DNA of 42,989 nucleotides, taken from contig JAGVZT010000066.1 in the NCBI GenBank assembly GCA_018302335.1, positions 1-42,989 of the forward strand, read 5' to 3'. The first letter of the stretch is position 1; every line of letters starts with the position of its first letter. The stretch is from Candidatus Woesearchaeota archaeon (GTDB taxonomy: Archaea; Nanobdellota; Nanobdellia; Woesearchaeales; JAGVZT01). This document shows, in pieces, positions 14,598-21,565 of the stretch. The position numbers and the translations under genes are program-made. A model generated the notes under the pieces. That model was not told the origin of the DNA, ran no database searches, and saw only the letters and a program-made list of their open reading frames with translations.

Positions 14598-15256
14598 GCC
14601 TCAAGGCCATAGGGGCCGCGCTCGCCGTCCTTGCCCTCTTTTCTTTTGCCTTCATCGGCATGTACGGCATACAGAAGCAGCGCGCGGAGAAGAAGGAAGA
14701 GTTCTACACCTACAACAGCTTCACCTTCGTGCACAGGGGCGGTCTCTGGCTCACCCAGGTCCAGGAGCCGAACGGCCCGAGACTCTTCACGGTCGCGCTG
14801 CACTACAGCCCGAGGGAGCTTGAGGATGTGAGTATTGAAGGACCGCTCTCCAAGGGGTTCATCGACGCAGGGTATGCGTACATCTCCGTGGACCCGGACG
14901 CCATCCTGGATACAGAGAATGTCTCCATCGCGACAGCAGGCAGCCACACGGGCCTCTCCGCAGCGGAGCTCACCCTCGTGATGGCCAAGGCAATCGGCAG
15001 GACTCCCATTGCAGCATGCACCCGCAATGAGAGCTCTGCGTGCGCATCCCGGCCCATCGCTCCCTGCTCTTTCCAGGGCGCCCCCACTGTCTATCTGAAG
15101 CCAGAAGGAGAAGCGAACGTCACCTTCGCAGGGGACTGCATCATGCTCACCGGCGCCGGGACGGAGCTTCTCCGCTCGGTGGACCGGCTGCTGCTCCACT
15201 GGCTGGGAGTGATGCGTGCCCAGCCGAGCGGTCCGGTGCAGCTCGTGCCGCGCTGA
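14594..15256 (+). CDS. Membrane-anchored protein of unknown function, paralogue 2
   Basis: A 220-residue protein with an N-terminal membrane segment (about residues 4-26) and an outer domain. It is related to the preceding gene: both have a strand reading similarly to FTVALHYSP, and both end with GDCIMLTGAGTELLRSVDRL followed by LLHWLGVM. It has extra cysteines (AACTRNESSACASRPIAPC) that may form disulfides. The ATG overlaps the upstream stop by 4 bp and the stop overlaps the methyltransferase ATG as TGATG. Function unknown. Confidence 0.78.
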   Translation: MSLKAIGAALAVLALFSFAFIGMYGIQKQRAEKKEEFYTYNSFTFVHRGGLWLTQVQEPNGPRLFTVALHYSPRELEDVSIEGPLSKGFIDAGYAYISVDPDAILDTENVSIATAGSHTGLSAAELTLVMAKAIGRTPIAACTRNESSACASRPIAPCSFQGAPTVYLKPEGEANVTFAGDCIMLTGAGTELLRSVDRLLLHWLGVMRAQPSGPVQLVPR

Positions 15257-15840
15257 TGGAGCACTATTTCAGTCCAGGGCAGAGCAGTCCTTCACGGGAG
15301 CGGGAATTCACCTGCATCCTTGCCGGAAGGTCGTTCACCTTTGTGTCAGCTGCAGGCACGTTCGCCAAGTACCGCGTCGACCCCGCGACGAGACTGCTCA
15401 TCGAATCTGTGTCCTTTCCCCCGGACGTGCGAATTCTCGACCTCGGATGCGGCATCGGCATCATCGGCATCGCCATGGCTCGCCTCTTTGGCGCAGAAGT
15501 CATCATGACAGAGGTCAATGAGCGTGCGGCGCGCCTCGCTGGGCAGAACGCGAAGCTGAACCGCGTGAAGGCGCGCGTGCTCGCGGGCGACCTCTACGCG
15601 CCAGTCCCGGGGAAGTTCGATGCCATCCTGGTGAACCCCCCGATGGCCGCTGGGAGAGAGACCTGCTACCGCATCATCGACGAGGCGCCAGCGCATCTCT
15701 GCGAAGGGGGAAGGCTTGTCCTCGTGGCTCGCCACGCAAAGGGCGGGACGATGCTCTCCAGGAGGATGCAGGAGCGCTTCGGGAACTGCGAAACTCTGGC
15801 AAGCAAAGGCGGTTTCCGCGTGTACTGCGCGACAGTTTAA
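15256..15840 (+). CDS. Class I SAM-dependent methyltransferase, RsmC-like small domain
   Basis: A 194-residue methyltransferase of the MTS domain type. Motif I is ILDLGCGIGIIGIAMAR, motif II ends in VNERAARLA, and motif IV is ILVNPPMAAGRE, the N-P-P-x signature of N6-adenine, N2-guanine or glutamine methylation. The layout matches small RsmC-like enzymes that modify rRNA or a protein of the translation machinery; the target is not determinable. The start is the ATG at 15256 overlapping the upstream stop, because the ORF upstream is only a shadow of the previous gene. Confidence 0.88.
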   Translation: MEHYFSPGQSSPSREREFTCILAGRSFTFVSAAGTFAKYRVDPATRLLIESVSFPPDVRILDLGCGIGIIGIAMARLFGAEVIMTEVNERAARLAGQNAKLNRVKARVLAGDLYAPVPGKFDAILVNPPMAAGRETCYRIIDEAPAHLCEGGRLVLVARHAKGGTMLSRRMQERFGNCETLASKGGFRVYCATV

Positions 15841-15851
15841 GACATCTCCAA

Positions 15852-15916
15852 CGGCCGGAATTCCGCGCGATTCCCGTGTGGTCTCGCGCCGGATACTCTC
15901 TCGCGCCAATTGTCGC
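15852..15916 (-). repeat. Dispersed palindromic repeat, copy G
   Basis: A diverged 65-bp copy in reverse orientation between two convergent genes. It keeps the CGGCCG end, the GTCTCGC core (read on the plus strand) and a GGATACTCT piece. It starts 12 bp after the methyltransferase stop. Confidence 0.75.
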
Positions 15917-15927
15917 CACATGTATGT

Positions 15928-17364
15928 TCACTGCTTCGAGCCGAGCATGCGGTTCGTGAGCGCGTCCAGGTTGGAGCGGTCGTCAGTCAACACCTCTCCA
16001 GCGCCTGGCTCAACGCGCAGATTGAAGCGGGCATACTCCACCTTGTGCCGCGAGATCGCCTGGCTTTCCAGCACCGGAATCTCCCAGGGGGTGTTGCTCG
16101 CGTAGAGCAGGGTGTTGATGCCGTGGTCCAGGGCGTAGACATGCGTGAAGACCTGGCCCAGGGTCTTTGCGATGGGCTCCACCAGGGTGTAGTCCCGGTT
16201 GCCTTCCTCATTCGCGGAAATGACGTTGATGACCAGCATCCCATCAGCATTGAGGATGGCATGGATGTTCTGGAAATACTCCCATGTCATGACATAGAAC
16301 GGGATGTGCAGCCCGCCGTTGTAGGCGTCCAGAATGGCCAGGTCGTACGTGGACGGCGCCCGGCGCACGAAAGGCCGTGCGTCGTCGACGATGAGCGAGA
16401 CATTGGGATGATCCGGCAAGCCGAAGAACTGCTTCCCCGCCTCGAACACCTCCGGGTCTATCTCCACCGCATCGATGCGCATTCCAGGAAACGCCGAGAG
16501 GAGCTGACGGATGTTCGCTCCCGCTCCGGCTCCGAGGATGAGGGTGCTGCGCATCTCGCGCGTCAGGGGCGGAAGGAGCATGAAGTCATAGTAGTAGTCC
16601 GTCTCCGGACTGTCAAGGACAGTCACGGTGTGAAAGGAGTTCTTCTTGTTGAGACGCAGCCGGTACTCGTTGCCGTCGGTGAGGACCTGGATGAAGTTGT
16701 ACGGCGACTCGGTCTCATGGGCGACCGCCCATCCACTTTCCACTTCGGCCCTCGCCGGCACAAGGTAGAGGAGCATCAGCAGGATGGAAAGCAGCGCTGG
16801 GGTTCCGGCACGAAGGGTGACGAGCACGATGAGCAGGTAGAATCCCATGGTGCCGAAGAGCGTCGCGCGGATGCCCAGCGAGGGGATGAGGTAGAACGCC
16901 GCGGCAAACGTCCCGAGAATGCTTCCTGCTGTTGACACCGCGTATATTTTCCCGGCGGTCTCCCCTACTTTATCCCCCTCAAACAGCAGCCGGATGAGGT
17001 ACGGGGACACCATGGCAAGCAGAGCGGTAGGCACGAGGAAGAGCAGCGCGCTGCCCACGATGGAGCCCTTGATGTCTCCGAGATGGCGCAGCGCCCCCAA
17101 GAGATGGCTGTATCCCGCGCCGGCAAGGAGGGAAAAAGCGATGCCTGCAAGCAGCACATAGAGCAGCGTCCTCTCGTCCCGCTTCCGGTCAGCGAGCTTC
17201 CCGCCAAGAGAATATCCTATGGCGAGCGCGACCATGAACATTCCGATGACAGAGCCCCACACGTAGGTGGAATTGCCGAAATACGGCGCGAGCATCCGCG
17301 CCCCCAGCAGCTCCAGCACCATGATGGTGAATCCGGAGAAAAAAGACAGCACCAGCTTTCTCAT
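15928..17364 (-). CDS. Membrane protein with spermidine-synthase-like domain (fused MFS-like/SpeE)
   Basis: A 478-residue fusion: about seven membrane segments in the first 230 residues, starting MRKLVLSFFSGFTIMVLELL with the GARMLAPYFG block of this family, followed by a Rossmann domain from about 260. The latter has LILGAGAGANIRQLL, EIDPEVFEAG and DLAILDAYNGG, typical of spermidine synthases, although the aminopropyl-binding Asp region is not the classic one. Homologues occur widely in bacteria and archaea but their reaction is not established. ATG 17364 is chosen from the family start and from a TATA box 27 bp upstream (17386-17396), shared with gatC. Confidence 0.85.
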   Translation of the reverse strand: MRKLVLSFFSGFTIMVLELLGARMLAPYFGNSTYVWGSVIGMFMVALAIGYSLGGKLADRKRDERTLLYVLLAGIAFSLLAGAGYSHLLGALRHLGDIKGSIVGSALLFLVPTALLAMVSPYLIRLLFEGDKVGETAGKIYAVSTAGSILGTFAAAFYLIPSLGIRATLFGTMGFYLLIVLVTLRAGTPALLSILLMLLYLVPARAEVESGWAVAHETESPYNFIQVLTDGNEYRLRLNKKNSFHTVTVLDSPETDYYYDFMLLPPLTREMRSTLILGAGAGANIRQLLSAFPGMRIDAVEIDPEVFEAGKQFFGLPDHPNVSLIVDDARPFVRRAPSTYDLAILDAYNGGLHIPFYVMTWEYFQNIHAILNADGMLVINVISANEEGNRDYTLVEPIAKTLGQVFTHVYALDHGINTLLYASNTPWEIPVLESQAISRHKVEYARFNLRVEPGAGEVLTDDRSNLDALTNRMLGSKQ

Positions 17365-17385
17365 CGCGAACCCTTGGTGCGGCAG

Positions 17386-17396
17386 ATTTTTATACT
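17386..17396. promoter_or_regulatory. Single symmetric TATA box serving gatC and the SpeE-like gene
   Basis: One AT tract reads TTTTTATAC on the plus strand and GTATAAAAA on the minus strand. Its centre, about 17391, is 26 bp from the gatC GTG (17417) and 27 bp from the divergent ATG (17364). No second box is seen, so the same TBP site probably serves both directions. Confidence 0.6.
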
Positions 17397-17416
17397 TTTG
17401 TCCTCGGAGGCACCTG

Positions 17417-17689
17417 GTGGACACAGATACCATCGCCCGCGTGGCACGGCTCGCCAGGCTCAGCCTCACCGCTGCCGAGAAGGAGGCTGCTCTCAGGGAC
17501 ATGGGAGGCATCCTCGATGCATTCTCCCTTCTGGAAACAGCGGAGACCGGTCCGGAGAGGGCGCTCCATCCCTTACAGCTTCCTCCCAGGCTCCGCGAGG
17601 ATATCGCTGGCTCGTCACTCAGCCAGGAGGAGGCGCTTGCCAATGCCCGCTCGAAAGAAGGCTACATCAAAGCAGGGCGCGTCCGCTGA
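17417..17689 (+). CDS. gatC: GatC subunit of Asp/Glu-tRNA amidotransferase
   Basis: A 90-residue GatC, which links and stabilises GatA and GatB in the amidotransferase that makes Asn-tRNA or Gln-tRNA. The opening VDTDTIARVARLARLSLTA is the family signature, and the middle LEDIA-like segment is present as REDIAGSSLSQEEALANA. The start is GTG 17417, since the signature begins there and the TATA box is 26 bp upstream. A GGAGG lies at 17406-17410, at or just before the predicted transcript start. It overlaps gatA by 47 bp. Confidence 0.88.
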   Translation: MDTDTIARVARLARLSLTAAEKEAALRDMGGILDAFSLLETAETGPERALHPLQLPPRLREDIAGSSLSQEEALANARSKEGYIKAGRVR

Positions 17690-19079
17690 GCTTCCCGCTC
17701 TCCAGGGGCGCATTCTCCAGGGAGAGATAACGCTCTCGGACCATGTGCATGAGGCTGTGGATTCCCTGCGGGAGCTGGACCGCGAGTATGCGATGATGAC
17801 TGCCATCAGCGAGGAGCTGGCACGCTCCCAGGCCAAGGCGCTGGATGCGGAAAAGAGGAAGCTCGGCAAGGACATCCTCAGGGCAAGGCCTCTCCTCGGC
17901 CTCTGCGTCTCCTTCAAGGATGCCATCTGCGTCCGCGGTGTCCAGAGCGCCGCGGGCTCGAAGGCCCTGAAGGGCTACACTCCAGTATTCGACGCGACCG
18001 TCGTCTCCCGCCTGCGGGAGGCGGGATGCATCGTGCTCGGCAAGACCGCTCAGGACGAGTTCGGCTTCGGGAGCTTCTCGGTGAATGTGGGAAAGGATTT
18101 CCGGATTCCCAGAAATCCTCTCGACCGGGAGCGCTGCTGCGGGGGCTCGTCCGGAGGGGCGGCTGCCCTGGCTGCAGCGGCGCTGTTTCCGCACGTGGCC
18201 ATCGCGGAATCAACCGGGGGAAGCATCGCTGCTCCGGCTGCCTTCTGCGGCGTGCATGGCCTCTGTCCCACCTATGGTCTCGTCTCACGGAACGGGCTCA
18301 TCGACTATGCGAACTCGCTGGACAAGATAGGCCCCATCGCCCGCTCCCTGGACGACGTGAGCAGGGTCCTCGATGTCATCGCGGGATTCGATGCCGCTGA
18401 CGCTACCTCCCTGCAGCGGACCATGGCCCCGGAAGCGATGCCGAAGAGCATCGCCCTGGTGAAGCAGGAGGGAGTAGCCGAGGAAGTGGCGTCCGCGATG
18501 TGGGACGCGGTGAAGCGCATGGAGAGCTCCGGGGTGTCGTACAAGGAAGTCTCGCTGCCCTACACTGCTAAGTTCGCCCTCGCCGCATATTACATCATCG
18601 CGACGAGCGAAGCGAGCACCAATCTCGCGAGATATTGCGGACTTCGCTACGGCTTCCAGCCGCCGGTCGAGGGAAGCGCAGAGGAGCACTTCACCGTGAC
18701 GCGCGGGGAGGCCTTCGGCGCGGAAGCGAAGAGGCGCATCCTCCTCGGGACCTACGCGCGTATGGCAGGCTACCGCTCCGCCTACTATGAACGCGCCCTT
18801 GCGGTGCGGAGCCGCATCATCGCGGAGTACCAGGGCGTCTTGAAGAGATTCGGCGCGCTCGTCAGCCCGGCGATGCCTCTTTTCCCGCCCCGTTTCGACG
18901 AGCTTTCGCAACTCACTCCTCTGCAGCACTATGCCATGGACCATCTGCTCGTGGGGCCTAATCTCGCGGGCCTCCCGCACCTTTCCATCCCGCTGCAGGC
19001 AAGGCTTCCAGCCGGCCTCCTTCTCATCGGGAACCACCTGCAGGAGAAAACGCTCATCAGGCTCGGGAGGATGGCATGA
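17643..19079 (+). CDS. gatA: GatA amidase subunit of Asp/Glu-tRNA amidotransferase
   Basis: A 478-residue amidase that releases ammonia from glutamine for transamidation. The Ser-cisSer-Lys triad is visible: the lysine in LCVSFKDAICV, the cis-serine in CCGGSSGGAAAL, and the nucleophile in AESTGGSIAAPA. ATG 17643 is the only plausible start before residue 60 and gives a 47-bp overlap with gatC. A less usual start codon slightly downstream cannot be excluded. The stop overlaps the gatB ATG by 4 bp. It forms one operon with gatC and gatB. Confidence 0.95.
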   Translation: MPARKKATSKQGASAELPALQGRILQGEITLSDHVHEAVDSLRELDREYAMMTAISEELARSQAKALDAEKRKLGKDILRARPLLGLCVSFKDAICVRGVQSAAGSKALKGYTPVFDATVVSRLREAGCIVLGKTAQDEFGFGSFSVNVGKDFRIPRNPLDRERCCGGSSGGAAALAAAALFPHVAIAESTGGSIAAPAAFCGVHGLCPTYGLVSRNGLIDYANSLDKIGPIARSLDDVSRVLDVIAGFDAADATSLQRTMAPEAMPKSIALVKQEGVAEEVASAMWDAVKRMESSGVSYKEVSLPYTAKFALAAYYIIATSEASTNLARYCGLRYGFQPPVEGSAEEHFTVTRGEAFGAEAKRRILLGTYARMAGYRSAYYERALAVRSRIIAEYQGVLKRFGALVSPAMPLFPPRFDELSQLTPLQHYAMDHLLVGPNLAGLPHLSIPLQARLPAGLLLIGNHLQEKTLIRLGRMA

Positions 19080-20440
19080 GGATAGGCCTTGAGGTGCACT
19101 GCGGGCTGGACACCGAGAGCAAGCTTTTCTGCGCGTGCTCCGCGCGTCCTTCTCCAGAGGAGCGGCCGAACTCAAGATGCTGTCCGGTCTGTCTCGGGCA
19201 TCCCGGCTCACGGCCGTTGACCAACAGCAGGGCGGTGTCGCACGCCCTGCGCGTTGCGCTGGCCCTTGGCTGCCGCATTCCCGCAGAACTGCGCTTCGCG
19301 CGGAAATCGTACTTCTACCCGGACCTGCCGAAGAATTTCCAGATTACCCAGTACGACCACCCCCTCGGAGGAGGGGGGACGATGGAAACGAGCTTCGGGA
19401 GCGTCGCCCTCAGGAGAATTCACCTCGAAGAGGACCCCGGGGCAATCGTCGACAGGGGCTCCTACGTCCTGGTGGACTACAACCGGAGCGGGTGCCCGCT
19501 GCTGGAGATTGTCACGGAACCTGCGCTGAAAAATGCAGAAGAAGCCAGGGCCTTCGTGGACGAGCTTTCGGTGTTGCTCGGTTGCCTCGGAGTGTACTCC
19601 CCCGAGCGCAACATCCTCAAGGTGGATGCGAACATCTCCCTCAGCGACGTCCGGGTGGAAATCAAGAACATCCTGGGGCAGCGCGAGCTGCAGCGCGCCC
19701 TGGAGTACGAGGAGGCGCGCCAGCGCGAGACCATCGCAAGAGGGGAAGCGATTGTTCAGGAGACGCGGCACTGGGACGCGGCTCTCGGTGCGACGAAACC
19801 CATGCGCTCGAAGGAGAGCGAGGAGGACTATGGTTACATCGAGGAGCCTGACCTCGTCCCGCATCCTCTGGAGAAGGGATGGCTTGCGGAGGTGCGCAAG
19901 GCGCTTCCCGAGCTTCCGCTTTCCCGGAGCAGGAGACTGGTGAAGCAGTACCGCATCGCGGAGGACGACAGCCGCATCATCTGCTTCAGCGGCCTGGCGG
20001 ATGCCTTCGAGACCATCGCGGGAAGCGTCGACCCGGTGCTGGCCGCGAGATGGACCCGCCGCGAGGTGCTCCGCGTGCTCAATCTTCGTGGGGAGCGCGT
20101 CATTTCTTTGGAGCTTCTCCGGCAGATTGCCTCCCTGCTCGCGCTTGTCGAGAAGAAGAAGGTCACGGACGCTATCGCAAAAGAGCTGCTGGAGAAACTC
20201 TTCGAGAAGCCATTCGACGTGAAAACAAGAGTGGGAGCGGGTTTGTCAGTCGTGATGGGTGACGAGCTGCGCGCTGTCTGCGAACGAGTGGTCAAAGAAA
20301 ATCAGAAAGCGGTGAGCGACTATCAGAGCGGCAGGCCGGAGGCGCTGGACTTCCTGCTTGGCCAGGTGATGCGCGCGACGAAGGGCCGGGCGGACCCTGG
20401 CGCGGCGAGACTGCTGCTCAAGGAACTCGGGAAGGCGTAG
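19076..20440 (+). CDS. gatB: GatB subunit of Asp/Glu-tRNA amidotransferase
   Basis: A 454-residue tRNA-binding kinase subunit that activates the Asp or Glu carboxyl on the misacylated tRNA. Landmarks are IGLEVHCGLDTESKLFC, the zinc-type cysteines (FCAC ... CCPVCLGHPG), the FYPDLPKNFQITQYD block, HLEEDPGAI, and the terminal YqeY-like tail (GQVMRATKGRADP). The absence of an AspRS-like insertion separates it from archaeal GatE. Operon with gatCA suggests this archaeon makes Asn- and/or Gln-tRNA by transamidation; whether GatDE also exists elsewhere is unknown. Confidence 0.95.
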   Translation: MRIGLEVHCGLDTESKLFCACSARPSPEERPNSRCCPVCLGHPGSRPLTNSRAVSHALRVALALGCRIPAELRFARKSYFYPDLPKNFQITQYDHPLGGGGTMETSFGSVALRRIHLEEDPGAIVDRGSYVLVDYNRSGCPLLEIVTEPALKNAEEARAFVDELSVLLGCLGVYSPERNILKVDANISLSDVRVEIKNILGQRELQRALEYEEARQRETIARGEAIVQETRHWDAALGATKPMRSKESEEDYGYIEEPDLVPHPLEKGWLAEVRKALPELPLSRSRRLVKQYRIAEDDSRIICFSGLADAFETIAGSVDPVLAARWTRREVLRVLNLRGERVISLELLRQIASLLALVEKKKVTDAIAKELLEKLFEKPFDVKTRVGAGLSVVMGDELRAVCERVVKENQKAVSDYQSGRPEALDFLLGQVMRATKGRADPGAARLLLKELGKA

Positions 20441-20488
20441 GACGCATGTTTTATAAAGACATATCCACCCCCCACTTGTGGTGATTTT

Positions 20489-20908
20489 ATGGATATTCCC
20501 ATAGAAACTGTCGTCAAGAGCGAATACAATGGGCTGTCTGGCGACGCCAGGGAACTGGTCATCAGGAGCGGGGAAGAGTGGACCCATTTCTGGAATGAGT
20601 ACACGGGAAACTGCTTCGTGGTCGACTTCGTGGCCGCTGCCAAGGGGAACCAATCCCCTGAGCCTGCTCCTCACATAGACTTCAGCCAGTACCAGGTCCT
20701 GGTCGCGTACATGGGCAGCATGCCGTGCGGAGGGCACAGCGCCACCATCACCGGTGTCGCGAGGGACGGCGATGGCCTTGAAGCGGCCGTGCGATACGAG
20801 TATCCTGATGGCATTGCCACCATGGCCATCACCAATCCGGTGCATGCAGTGAAGGTGGAGCGTACCACGGGCGACGTGAGCTTCATCGTCACCGAGTCAG
20901 ACAGCTAG
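20489..20908 (+). CDS. PrcB C-terminal domain protein
   Basis: A 139-residue protein. The block DFSQYQVLVAYMGSMPCGGHS, then ITGVARDGD, then ITNPVHAVKVERTTGDVSF matches the C-terminal domain of PrcB, a subunit of a treponemal protease complex; the domain is found alone in many prokaryotes. The function of the isolated domain is unknown. No signal peptide is visible. A TATA box TTTTATAAAG (20449-20458) lies 35 bp upstream, predicting a short leader that includes GGTGA ahead of the ATG. Its 3' end overlaps the convergent rnhB by 4 bp. Confidence 0.75.
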   Translation: MDIPIETVVKSEYNGLSGDARELVIRSGEEWTHFWNEYTGNCFVVDFVAAAKGNQSPEPAPHIDFSQYQVLVAYMGSMPCGGHSATITGVARDGDGLEAAVRYEYPDGIATMAITNPVHAVKVERTTGDVSFIVTESDS

Positions 20909-21531
20909 AAGTCGTCGAGGCCCTTCTGGGAGAGGCGCCTCACCGTGGACCAGCTCTTCCTGATGAACACATAGTCTTTCTGCTGCTCGAGGAAGGCCTT
21001 TGTCCTCGGGTCGGCGGGGTAGCCGCTTCCGAAGTCAACCTTGAACTCCTTTTTCAGCTCCTCTATCTGCCTGTCGCGGGTGACCTTGGCCACGATGCTC
21101 GCGGCGCCCACGATGGGATGGTTCGCATCCGCCTTGTGCTCAGCGACAATCTCGCAGGTGCAGGTGAGCATGCCCTGCAACTCATCAGTAAACGCGGCGA
21201 TGTTGGTGCTCGGACAGTCCACGTACGCCTTCTGCGGCTGCAGGGCGTTGATGATGGATGCGATGGCCTGTGCTTCCAGCCTGTTGAGGCCCTTCGCGTA
21301 CACCGCGGTGTCTATCTCCGGAGGCTGGAAGACGCGCAGTTCCACCTTTGCCATCCCCTTGAGCTGCTCCGCGATGCGCTCCCGTCTCTCCGGGGAGAGT
21401 TGCTTCGAATCCTTCGCGCCTATCTGGCGGAGGAGGTATTCTTTCTCTTCCTCGATGGTGACTCCGCACACAACCAAGGGGCCGATGACCGGGCCGCGGC
21501 CAGCCTCGTCGATGCCACAGATGAGGGGCAT
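20905..21531 (-). CDS. rnhB: Ribonuclease HII
   Basis: A 208-residue RNase HII that nicks RNA-DNA hybrids and removes misincorporated ribonucleotides. The metal-binding carboxylates are in GIDEAGRGPVIGPLV (Asp7, Glu8), YVDCPSTN and HKADANHPIVGAASIVAKV, all conserved. The GRG motif for recognition of the RNA-DNA junction is present. Length is typical. ATG 21531 is 25 bp from the centre of a TATA box at 21551-21560. Confidence 0.96.
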   Translation of the reverse strand: MPLICGIDEAGRGPVIGPLVVCGVTIEEEKEYLLRQIGAKDSKQLSPERRERIAEQLKGMAKVELRVFQPPEIDTAVYAKGLNRLEAQAIASIINALQPQKAYVDCPSTNIAAFTDELQGMLTCTCEIVAEHKADANHPIVGAASIVAKVTRDRQIEELKKEFKVDFGSGYPADPRTKAFLEQQKDYVFIRKSWSTVRRLSQKGLDDF

Positions 21532-21550
21532 GCCTTCTCCGAGAGTTTCT

Positions 21551-21560
21551 GCTATTTAAG
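21551..21560 (-). promoter_or_regulatory. TATA box of rnhB
   Basis: CTTAAATAGC on the minus strand, just upstream of rnhB and adjoining the 3' end of the 620-residue gene; centred 25 bp from the ATG. Confidence 0.6.
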
Positions 21561-21565
21561 GCCTC

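Noticed and set aside
17267-17416. Upstream extension of gatC to an earlier in-frame ATG at 17267
   Set aside because: The extension would run back across the shared TATA box and into the divergent gene. The family's N-terminal signature begins at the GTG.
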